16,697 nt of DNA, from assembly GCA_002781805.1 (NCBI GenBank), contig PFFZ01000102.1, forward strand, positions 1 to 16,697. The letters are read 5' to 3'. The position numbers were made by a program, and so were the translations under genes. Of this stretch, positions 7,238 through 13,093 are shown piece after piece (within the stretch, counting starts at the first letter, position 1; every line of letters begins with the position of its first letter). This DNA comes from Nitrosopumilales archaeon CG15_BIG_FIL_POST_REV_8_21_14_020_37_12 (GTDB lineage: Archaea; Thermoproteota; Nitrososphaeria; Nitrososphaerales; Nitrosopumilaceae). The notes beneath the pieces are model-generated. The model saw nothing but the letters and a program-made list of their open reading frames with translations. It made no database searches and had not been told where the DNA came from.

Positions 7238-8272
7238 TTATTCAGTAAGTACTACTGCGTAGCTTACCGTGAATGGTGTTTCATTCATCGTATGGATTGC
7301 CATTGCATTGCCAGAAAATACCCAAGAGCCTGCAGATTTCTTTGGATCTACAAAGACTAATGCATAGTGAGTTTTTCCATCAGATGACCATGTAGGTTGT
7401 CCTTGCATATGTTTTGGAGAAACTGGACCAATCAATGATACTAACTGTATTGGTTCAGATGCATCATATGTCAGATGGCCTGAATATGGTTGCTCACGTG
7501 GTGGCAAAATTACTGCTAGTTGATGTGTCTCATGTCCGATTCCTGGATCCTGTTTTGAGGTAATTGTTCCTCGAAGAATCTTTTGGTTGTCCACTACATG
7601 TTCAGTGTATGAAACAGAATAAGTTACAGTAAATGGAGTCTCTTTCTTTGTGTGAACAGCCAGTGCGTTTCCCGTAAATTGGAATACACCTGCCGAGTTT
7701 TGATTATCAACAAAAGTTAGACCGTAAATTGTCTCTCCATCAGGAGTCCAGATAGCCTGTCCCTTATCCATTCCTGGTTTTAGAGGACCATTTAGCACAA
7801 CTAGTTGAACATTTTCAGTTGCAGAATATGTTAACTGCCCACGATAAATTTTGTCACTGGGTGGCAAAATTACTGCTAGTTGATGTGTCTCATGTCCGAT
7901 TCCTGGATCTACTGAGGAGATCATGCTTCCAGTAACAGTTCGTGCAAATTTGGTTGATTGTGCGACTGCGACTTTGGCCTTCTCCATTGTTTCAGCTTTG
8001 GTATCTTTCTTTGGTACATCTTTTGCTTTTTCAGCCTCTACAGATTTCTTTTCTTTTTTTTCTTCTTCTTTTTTCTTCTCTGTAGATTTTGTCATTTTTG
8101 GTATTTCAGAACATAATCTGTCTCCACAGACTTTCTTTGAGCCAATTTCACGAGTCTCAGTTCCTTTACTCTTCATGGCATCAGCTGGCTGTAGAAGTGC
8201 TACAGGTCCAGCAATACTTCCTGCTACCAAAACAACAATTGCAAATAATGCAACAAGTGATGTTTTTGTCAT
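7238..8272 (-). CDS. Exported protein with two tandem 120-residue repeats
   Basis: 344 residues from ATG 8272. Residues 1-32 are a signal peptide (MTKTSLVALFAIVVLVAGS..., ending PADA). C49 and C54 lie in VCGDRLCSE, a possible disulfide. Residues 60-105 are a Lys/Glu/Ala-rich linker. Two copies of a beta-rich domain follow, about 118-223 and 238-343, each starting with DPGIGHETHQLAVILPP and ending with ETPFTVxY. A third of the aligned positions or more differ, so the repeat is old outside its first motif. The domain is not recognised; a cell-surface binding or matrix role is possible. An upstream in-frame TTG at 8284 is rejected because a TATA-like CTTAAATG at 8295-8302 places transcription start at ATG 8272. 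Confidence 0.8.
   Translation of the reverse strand: MTKTSLVALFAIVVLVAGSIAGPVALLQPADAMKSKGTETREIGSKKVCGDRLCSEIPKMTKSTEKKKEEEKKEKKSVEAEKAKDVPKKDTKAETMEKAKVAVAQSTKFARTVTGSMISSVDPGIGHETHQLAVILPPSDKIYRGQLTYSATENVQLVVLNGPLKPGMDKGQAIWTPDGETIYGLTFVDNQNSAGVFQFTGNALAVHTKKETPFTVTYSVSYTEHVVDNQKILRGTITSKQDPGIGHETHQLAVILPPREQPYSGHLTYDASEPIQLVSLIGPVSPKHMQGQPTWSSDGKTHYALVFVDPKKSAGSWVFSGNAMAIHTMNETPFTVSYAVVLTE
7500..7549. repeat. 50-bp direct repeat, copy 1 (second domain)
   Basis: Identical to 7860-7909 at all 50 bases, exactly 360 bp apart, and encodes the DPGIGHETHQLAVILPP motif. Neighbouring coding sequence in the two domains has diverged. Confidence 0.9.
7860..7909. repeat. 50-bp direct repeat, copy 2 (first domain)
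   Basis: Partner of 7500-7549. Identity covers synonymous third positions too, which protein-level selection alone does not explain. Confidence 0.9.
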
Positions 8273-8403
8273 TATACAATTCAAGATATTATGACATTTA
8301 AGTGATCAACGAATTTTGAATTTCATGTTCGACTGAACACCAAAAAATAGTGTCCTGTGTAATCTTCAAGACCTGAGATAGACAAAAAAATTAGATAGAA
8401 TTT

Positions 8404-8485
8404 GCCTTGTATGGATAAGGCTAAGACATTAGCCTTGGTCTAGTAACCTAAACCGTGTTTTGCGAACACTGATAATGTATACCAG
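8404..8485 (+). promoter_or_regulatory. Structured leader upstream of crcB
   Basis: Several stems are possible in 80 nt. GCCTT (8404-8408) can pair with AAGGC (8417-8421). Alternatively AAGGCTAA (8417-8424) pairs perfectly with TTAGCCTT (8429-8436), a mutually exclusive fold. GGT (8437-8439) can pair with ACC (8446-8448), and GTGTT (8455-8459) with AACAC (8465-8469), followed by CTGATAATG. The order resembles fluoride (crcB) riboswitches, but their conserved 5' GAUG element is missing, so this is only a candidate regulatory RNA. Confidence 0.35.
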
Positions 8486-8508
8486 TAATGAAAAAAAGGA
8501 GGTAGCCA

Positions 8509-8889
8509 ATGAAAGGTTTAGAATTTGTATTTCTGGCAGGGGGCTCTGTTCTAGGAGCATTTATCAGATATAAAATTACAGAATCCCAGGTTTTGTTAAA
8601 CACTCTGCCTCTAAATGTTCTGTTTGTCAATATTCTAGGGGCATTTGTTCTAGGAATGTTTGTAATTTTATCTGAACAATGGAATCTTGATGGCAAATAC
8701 TCATTATTTGCTGCAATAGGATTTTGTGGCTCACTTACAACAATGTCCTCACTTGCTCTTGATTCTAGCAATCTATTAGATAATCGCCATTATGTTACAT
8801 TGGCAGTTAATCTTTTGGCAAATATTGGATTATCTATTGGTGCATTAATCGGAGGAAAATCATTGATGAATTATATTATTAATGGATGA
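8509..8889 (+). CDS. crcB: Fluoride ion channel CrcB/FluC
   Basis: 126 residues with four membrane helices, the standard size for FluC, a dual-topology homodimer that lets fluoride leave the cell. Family motifs are present: GGSVLGAFIRY (11-21), NILG (41-44, the pore Asn) and GFCGSLTTMS (71-80), corresponding to the GFCGgfTTFS signature around the central sodium site. The start is fixed by GGAGGT (8498-8503), 5 nt before ATG. It is transcribed divergently from the exported repeat protein. Its stop codon touches the stop codon of the leftward CBS gene with no spacer. A single crcB gene, as here, normally makes the homodimeric form. Confidence 0.93.
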   Translation: MKGLEFVFLAGGSVLGAFIRYKITESQVLLNTLPLNVLFVNILGAFVLGMFVILSEQWNLDGKYSLFAAIGFCGSLTTMSSLALDSSNLLDNRHYVTLAVNLLANIGLSIGALIGGKSLMNYIING

Positions 8890-9354
8890 TTAATTGTATG
8901 GACTATATTGTTTGTATACTTTAATGACTGATTCATGAAACATTTTCTGTATATCCTCTTCAGTTGATATTGCTAACTGATTTACAAGATCCGTTGCTGT
9001 CACAATTCCTATAACTTGATCATTTTCAATTACAGGTAATTTTCTAACACCTCTTGTATACATTAAATCTGAAACCATCCACACTGTTTCTTCTGGTCCT
9101 ATTGCAATCAAAGGAGAAGACATTATTTGTTTGACAGGCGTTGAAATCTGATATGCGTGAGCTGCCACTTTCACTGCAAAATCTCTGTCAGTAACAATTC
9201 CTATAGGTAAATTATTTTCCATAATTATGACAGATCCAACTTTTGAATCTTCCATCATTTTTGCTGCTTCATTTATTGTAATTGATGCATCTACTGCAAT
9301 TACTGATTTATTCATAATATCTTTCACAGTAATTCGCGTAGGATCCTTATTCAC
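8890..9354 (-). CDS. Two-CBS-domain protein (first of the island)
   Basis: 154 residues with a CBS pair at about 11-65 and 75-128. Each shows the pattern IM-x-V-x-I-x-VTDRD/VTATD, and the pair forms a Bateman module that usually binds AMP, ATP or related nucleotides. No catalytic domain is attached, so it probably acts by binding a partner. The start is GTG 9354; a TATA-like ATAATATAA on this strand (9376-9384) lies 22-30 nt upstream, which fits a leaderless message. Residues 80-92 and 22-32 are encoded by DNA blocks identical to those in the CBS gene at 9965. It ends directly against crcB, tail to tail. Confidence 0.9.
   Translation of the reverse strand: MNKDPTRITVKDIMNKSVIAVDASITINEAAKMMEDSKVGSVIIMENNLPIGIVTDRDFAVKVAAHAYQISTPVKQIMSSPLIAIGPEETVWMVSDLMYTRGVRKLPVIENDQVIGIVTATDLVNQLAISTEEDIQKMFHESVIKVYKQYSPYN
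9079..9125. repeat. 47-bp inverted repeat, copy 1 (CBS gene)
   Basis: All 47 bases match the reverse complement of 10182-10228. It encodes MSSPLIAIGPEETVW. Confidence 0.9.
9261..9291. repeat. 31-bp inverted repeat, copy 1 (CBS gene)
   Basis: Matches the reverse complement of 10016-10046 without mismatch and encodes DASITINEAA. Confidence 0.9.
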
Positions 9355-9467
9355 TTCAATGGACTTTATTTTTCGTTATATTATGGTCTTTCTATAATAT
9401 CATAATTGAAAATCAAAAACGATAATGCATAGAAACATCTTAAACCTGACTAAATACTACAGCTACT

Positions 9468-9887
9468 GTGAGCATAAAGAAGATACTTGTACCGCTTGAT
9501 GGCTCCAAAAATTCCATGAGGGGACTGGATGAGGCGATTTATCTAGCTAGACAATGTCATGCGACTATTACTGGTTTGTATGTTATTCCATTATCCAAAC
9601 CACAAACGGATTCTCAAATTTCTTATGTTGAGAAACATCTTCTTCAAAATGCATCAAAATTTATGTCCAAGGCAAAAAAACGTTCAGCCCAAAACGGAAT
9701 TGATTTTTCTGATATGGTAATTTATGGTGATGAAGGATCAAAAATTGTCAATTATGCAAATAGTAAAAAATTCGACATGATTGTAATTGGTTCAAGAGGT
9801 ATGGGTTCAATAAAGGAAACTTTTCTTGGAAGTACTTCGAATTTTGTTTTACATAAATCTAAGCTGCCAGTTTTGATAGTAAAATAA
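9468..9887 (+). CDS. UspA universal stress protein, ATP-binding type (copy A)
   Basis: 139 residues, one Usp domain. KKILVPLDGS (4-13) holds the Asp that contacts ATP, and G108-x2-G111-x9-G121-S122 is the full ATP-binding loop, as in MJ0577-type proteins. These bind ATP and act as dimers in stress or energy adaptation; the target here is unknown. The start is GTG 9468, with the TATA-like ATCTTAAAC about 25-32 nt upstream. Codons 2-41 are encoded by a 119-bp segment nearly identical to that of the UspA at 11119-11547 on the other strand. A T-run follows the stop at 9894-9899. Confidence 0.93.
   Translation: MSIKKILVPLDGSKNSMRGLDEAIYLARQCHATITGLYVIPLSKPQTDSQISYVEKHLLQNASKFMSKAKKRSAQNGIDFSDMVIYGDEGSKIVNYANSKKFDMIVIGSRGMGSIKETFLGSTSNFVLHKSKLPVLIVK
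9472..9590. repeat. 119-bp inverted repeat, copy 1 (UspA copy A)
   Basis: Identical to the reverse complement of 11416-11534 except for one silent base (G at 9533, GAG versus GAA). A second 30-bp identical block lies at 9764-9793. Confidence 0.93.
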
Positions 9888-9964
9888 TACCATTTTTTCA
9901 AATTTCAATTTCTTTTCATGAAAATTAAGATCTTATTTATTAGAATAATCATCAAAATAACTTC

Positions 9965-10405
9965 ATGGCTCATACATTTGTAAAAGATGTAATGATCAGA
10001 GATTTAGCTGAATTGGATGCATCAATTACAATAAATGAAGCAGCAAGGATAATGGATTACAGGAACATCGGTTGCATAATAGTAACCAAAGATAATGCTC
10101 CGGTTGGGATTCTAACCGAAAGAGACTTTGTAAAAAAAATTACTGCCAAAGAAATTTCACCAACCTTCTCTTTAGATAAAGTAATGTCTTCTCCTTTGAT
10201 TGCAATAGGACCAGAAGAAACAGTGTGGGAAGCGGCACAAATTATGAAAACAAAAAACATTCACAAGTTACCTGTCATGCAAGATGGTAAAGTTATTGGA
10301 ATAATTACAACTACTGATCTAGTTAAAATTTGTAGTGTAGGATCTGATTCAGAAATGAGAAGAATTTGTGATCAAATCTTAACACGTATGGAACAAAACA
10401 AGTGA
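9965..10405 (+). CDS. Two-CBS-domain protein (second of the island)
   Basis: 146 residues with CBS pairs at about 8-62 and 72-124 (GILTERDF and GIITTTDL ends). It is a paralogue of the CBS protein at 8890-9354 and shares identical DNA blocks with it. As a stand-alone Bateman module it should sense adenine nucleotides and signal through a partner. TATA-like CTTATTTATTA at 9932-9942 lies 23-33 nt before ATG 9965, pointing to a leaderless mRNA. The stop overlaps the start of the next small ORF (GTGA), suggesting a two-gene unit. Confidence 0.9.
   Translation: MAHTFVKDVMIRDLAELDASITINEAARIMDYRNIGCIIVTKDNAPVGILTERDFVKKITAKEISPTFSLDKVMSSPLIAIGPEETVWEAAQIMKTKNIHKLPVMQDGKVIGIITTTDLVKICSVGSDSEMRRICDQILTRMEQNK
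10016..10046. repeat. 31-bp inverted repeat, copy 2 (CBS gene)
   Basis: Partner of 9261-9291. Confidence 0.9.
10182..10228. repeat. 47-bp inverted repeat, copy 2 (CBS gene)
   Basis: Partner of 9079-9125. The flanking codons on both sides differ, so identity is sharply bounded. Confidence 0.9.
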
Positions 10406-10638
10406 TTTACATGGTATATTCTTATCAAGTAATAAAATTCCAAACAATCACGTTTGTTCAGGGTACTCATTGGTCTCAATCTATTGGTGAAAAAGGAATT
10501 TTATACAAATCTCTAAAAGATCCTTTCTCAAAAATTATCATACAGTCAAATAACTCAAAAAAACTATTTCATGTACCTAAGGATAGAACAGTCCTAGTGG
10601 ATCATGATATTGTACACTTTTTAGGAGAATTAAGTTAG
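10402..10638 (+). CDS. Small protein of unknown function coupled to a CBS gene
   Basis: 78 residues, not recognised. The sequence alternates short beta-like stretches (YQVIKFQTITFV, SKIIIQ, RTVLVDHDIVHFL) and has no Cys pair, signal or membrane helix, so it may be a small beta-rich soluble protein. Two starts are possible: GTG 10402, which overlaps the CBS stop by 4 nt (GTGA), and ATG 10411. Either way translation is probably coupled to the CBS protein, which makes it a candidate partner. It ends 3 nt from the leftward UspA stop. Confidence 0.6.
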   Translation: MIYMVYSYQVIKFQTITFVQGTHWSQSIGEKGILYKSLKDPFSKIIIQSNNSKKLFHVPKDRTVLVDHDIVHFLGELS

Positions 10639-10651
10639 TCTTTATCTAACT
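10633..10651. terminator. Small dyad at convergent gene ends
   Basis: AGTTAG (10633-10638) and CTAACT (10646-10651) can form a 6-bp stem with a 7-nt loop. It includes both stop codons of the two convergent genes and may terminate transcripts from both sides. Confidence 0.35.
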
Positions 10652-11109
10652 AAAAGCACAGGACAACTTGCCTGCTCAGAAACTTTTCTGCTTACACTAC
10701 CCAAAGTTTTGATCTTTCCTATTCCATGAAGACCTTGACTACCCATTATTATTAACGAAATTTTTTTCTTTTTTGAAAAATTTAATATTTCATTTGCAAT
10801 ATTGCCTCTAGCGATACTATATGATACAGTAATTCCATTCTCTTTGCATTTCTTTGCAGCTGTCTTCAACATCTTCTCAGCATCACCAATTACAATCTTC
10901 TGCCATTTTTTCATAGATTCTTTTTCTGATTTTGTTCTGATCAAACCCAACATTCCAGGTGGCGAAATATATCCAATACTAACTACGGAAAATAAAAAAA
11001 CTTCCGAGTCTAAATTATGTGCTAATTCCATTGCATGTGATAACGCTTTAGATGAAAACTTGGAACCATCATATGGAACAAGAATTCTAGTTAACATTTT
11101 AGAAAACAC
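10642..11109 (-). CDS. UspA universal stress protein with altered ATP loop (copy C)
   Basis: 155 residues from the chosen start. RILVPYDGS gives the N-terminal ATP-contact Asp, and a longer middle part (IGYISPPGMLGLIRTKSEKE) precedes the helix. The ATP loop reads G-SQ-G-LHGIGKIKTL-GS, with ten instead of nine residues between the second and third Gly, so nucleotide binding may be changed. GTG 11109 is preferred because AGGTGA (11115-11120), which overlaps the stop of the upstream UspA gene, lies 5 nt before it. GTG 11118 and ATG 11097 are alternatives. It is the second gene of a leftward UspA pair with no real gap. Confidence 0.88.
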   Translation of the reverse strand: MFSKMLTRILVPYDGSKFSSKALSHAMELAHNLDSEVFLFSVVSIGYISPPGMLGLIRTKSEKESMKKWQKIVIGDAEKMLKTAAKKCKENGITVSYSIARGNIANEILNFSKKKKISLIIMGSQGLHGIGKIKTLGSVSRKVSEQASCPVLLVR

Positions 11110-11118
11110 TTCATTCAC

Positions 11119-11547
11119 CTACTTTATGACTAATACGGGAACTTTTGATTTATGAACTATAGCTTTTGCAACACTACCCAAAAATATTTCTTTTAATCCA
11201 CTTTGACCTCTGGAACCAATTACAATCATGTCGAATTTTTTAGTATTTACCATATCATTAATTTCAGCTGTTGGACTACCAAACACTACTTTTGATCTAA
11301 ACACAATTCCTTTCTGTGCACATTTTGTTTTTGCCTCACTCATGAACTTTTTAGCTGATTTTTTAAGATGAATTTGATAAGGCATAATTGCATCAGCAAA
11401 ATTCCTCGGATAAATTGGAATAACATACAAACCAGTAATAGTCGCATGACATTGTCTAGCTAGATAAATCGCTTCATCCAGTCCCCTCATGGAATTTTTG
11501 GAGCCATCAAGCGGTACAAGTATCTTCTTTATGCCTTTTTTAGTCAT
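11119..11547 (-). CDS. UspA universal stress protein, ATP-binding type (copy B)
   Basis: 142 residues. IKKILVPLDGSKNSMRG near the start is identical in protein to copy A for about 40 residues. The ATP loop G-SR-G-QSGLKEIFL-GS is canonical. The body between the two conserved ends differs clearly from copy A (for example IYPRNFADAIMPYQ). ATG 11547 is the first start; AGAGG lies about 10 nt upstream. It leads a two-gene unit with the UspA at 10642-11109. Confidence 0.93.
   Translation of the reverse strand: MTKKGIKKILVPLDGSKNSMRGLDEAIYLARQCHATITGLYVIPIYPRNFADAIMPYQIHLKKSAKKFMSEAKTKCAQKGIVFRSKVVFGSPTAEINDMVNTKKFDMIVIGSRGQSGLKEIFLGSVAKAIVHKSKVPVLVIK
11213..11242. repeat. 30-bp inverted repeat, copy 2 (UspA copy B)
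   Basis: Matches the reverse complement of 9764-9793 exactly and encodes KKFDMIVIGS, the start of the ATP loop. Confidence 0.85.
11416..11534. repeat. 119-bp inverted repeat, copy 2 (UspA copy B)
   Basis: Partner of 9472-9590, one mismatch in 119. Both copies lie in the same frame and at the same place in their genes. Confidence 0.93.
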
Positions 11548-11673
11548 TTACTTCTGCCTCTCATTTTTTAGATCTAAGATCAAGTTAAGATTATCAATTA
11601 TAAGAATATCTTCTAGTTTCATCATTGATGATTTTGAAGTTTAGTTAAATATTCAAAATATGTAAACTTCTAC

Positions 11674-12102
11674 ATGAGAAAATCACTTTATATGAATATT
11701 CTAGTTCCGCTGGATGGATCAAAATATTCGGAAAAGGCACTGTTACATGCATGTGACATGGCAAAAAACTATCATTCTCGTTTGATACTTTTACATGTAG
11801 TTGAAAAAACATTTCCGATCAATTTCTTGGATAGAAAAGAATATCTTGACATTTTAAGAAAATTTGGGAATAAAGTTTTGATTAAAGCAAAAAAAACAAC
11901 CACTATGAAAGGCCTTGATTCAAAAATAATTATAAAAGAAGGAAACATTGTTAATGAAATAATTAAGCTTGCAAAAAAAGAACAATGTAATCTGATTATT
12001 ATGGGAAGTAAAGGTCTTGGTGCAACAGCCCGATTCTTTCTTGGAAGTGTATCCAATAAACTTGCAAATAACTCACCTTGCTCAATTCTTATAATAAAAT
12101 GA
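11674..12102 (+). CDS. UspA universal stress protein, ATP-binding type (copy D)
   Basis: 142 residues. MNILVPLDGSKYSEKAL and the canonical loop G-SK-G-LGATARFFL-GS mark an ATP-binding Usp protein. It is more distant from copies A and B in sequence and shares no long DNA identity with them. ATG 11674 has TATA-like GTTAAATATT at 11644-11653, 21-30 nt upstream, favouring it over ATG 11692 (Met7). It is divergent from the UspA pair on the left and ends 2 nt before the stop of the four-CBS gene on the opposite strand. Confidence 0.92.
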   Translation: MRKSLYMNILVPLDGSKYSEKALLHACDMAKNYHSRLILLHVVEKTFPINFLDRKEYLDILRKFGNKVLIKAKKTTTMKGLDSKIIIKEGNIVNEIIKLAKKEQCNLIIMGSKGLGATARFFLGSVSNKLANNSPCSILIIK

Positions 12103-12104
12103 TT

Positions 12105-12968
12105 TTAGGTTTCTGCAATTGCTTTTACAATATCTGTTTTAGTAATAATTCCAACAAGTCTTGATTTTTTTACGACAGGAATCCCACTGATATTGTTTCT
12201 TATCATTAACAAAACAGCGACTCCCACATCTTCGTCAGCATCAACTGTAATAGGATTGGCTGACATTATGTCTACTGCTTTAAAATGCAACAAGTGACTC
12301 ATCTGATTTACATGGTATTCTGCAAAATTACTTTTCATTTTATACTCTTGAACCTCCTTCGGATCGGCTGATTGGGCAATCCAATAAGGTAATTTTGCTG
12401 GTACAAAATCCCTAAAAGTTATAATGCCTACAGGCATCTTATTTCGTTCTACCACGATTCTAGCTATTCTATTATGAATCAACAAACTTTCTACATACAA
12501 CAATGAATCTCCAGGCATAACTGTAATTACATTTCTAGTCATTATTTTTGAAACTTTGAGTGGAGCTACTGCATGAGTAAGGAAAAGCGACGCCAAATCT
12601 GTTTTTGTAACAAGTCCTTCTAAAACTCCCTCTTTGCCTAAAACAATAATGGAGCTAATTCGATTTTTCTTCATCAATTTAGCACAATCATAAACGGAAT
12701 CTGTTTTCTTTACAGTAATCAATTTTTTTGACATAAATCCAGATACTTTTACAGATTTGATCGGCTTGTCTCCAAGCGCATAGATGGTTTTTGCAATGTC
12801 TTTTTCTGTAATTATTCCCACTGGTCGATTTTTTGCGTCTATGACTACCAATCTTTTCAAATTATGCCTTAGCAAAATCTCTCTAGCATCTAGAAGTGTA
12901 GCGTTGGGGCTAACAGTCACAGTTCTCTTAATAATCACCTGATTGAGATCTGCATTTTTTAATCGCAA
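12105..12968 (-). CDS. Four-CBS-domain protein
   Basis: 287 residues with four CBS domains at about 11-62, 79-130, 141-190 and 233-285, ending in the usual GIITEKD, GLVTKTD, GIITFRD and GIITKTD. That makes two Bateman modules, enough for two or more nucleotide sites, joined by a 40-residue helical insert (190-230). There is no effector domain, so it is probably a sensor acting on partners. The start is TTG 12968: no other start lies between it and the upstream in-frame stop, and the TATA-like ATATATTTA on this strand (12993-13001) lies 25 nt before it. A leaderless TTG start would be unusual; GTG at codon 11 is the alternative. Confidence 0.88.
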   Translation of the reverse strand: MRLKNADLNQVIIKRTVTVSPNATLLDAREILLRHNLKRLVVIDAKNRPVGIITEKDIAKTIYALGDKPIKSVKVSGFMSKKLITVKKTDSVYDCAKLMKKNRISSIIVLGKEGVLEGLVTKTDLASLFLTHAVAPLKVSKIMTRNVITVMPGDSLLYVESLLIHNRIARIVVERNKMPVGIITFRDFVPAKLPYWIAQSADPKEVQEYKMKSNFAEYHVNQMSHLLHFKAVDIMSANPITVDADEDVGVAVLLMIRNNISGIPVVKKSRLVGIITKTDIVKAIAET

Positions 12969-13049
12969 TACAGCATTATCAATTTAATTCGTTAAATATA
13001 TCCATTCAAATACCACACATGAAAATCAGCACTGAAAATCTGGGTTTTC

Positions 13050-13062
13050 TTTTAATTTAAAA
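13050..13062 (+). promoter_or_regulatory. TATA-like box before the CBS-HPF-like operon
   Basis: TTTAATTTAAAA at 13050-13061 is the best TATA candidate for the rightward operon and would start transcription about 10 nt before ATG 13094. No SD is seen at this start. Confidence 0.4.
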
Positions 13063-13093
13063 CTGGGAAGATGTCCAGATAGTTAGAGCAAAA

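Noticed and set aside
7162..7248. 28-codon rightward ORF with a hydrophobic stretch
   Set aside because: No SD or TATA element at suitable distance, overlaps the 3' end of the opposite gene, and the length is expected by chance.
7923..8294. Ser/Phe-rich rightward ORF opposite the exported repeat protein
   Set aside because: Mirror translation of the Lys/Glu linker and signal peptide; no start signals.
8404..8485. Canonical fluoride riboswitch
   Set aside because: The conserved 5' GAUG and a good four-base P1 stem are missing, so only a generic structured leader is annotated.
8448..8771. 107-codon leftward ORF antisense to crcB
   Set aside because: Lies opposite a gene with clear family motifs, has no recognisable domain and reads like a shadow frame.
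9472..11534. Insertion sequence or transposon with long terminal inverted repeats
   Set aside because: The repeats are coding parts of two UspA genes, and no transposase, target duplication or mobile gene lies between them.
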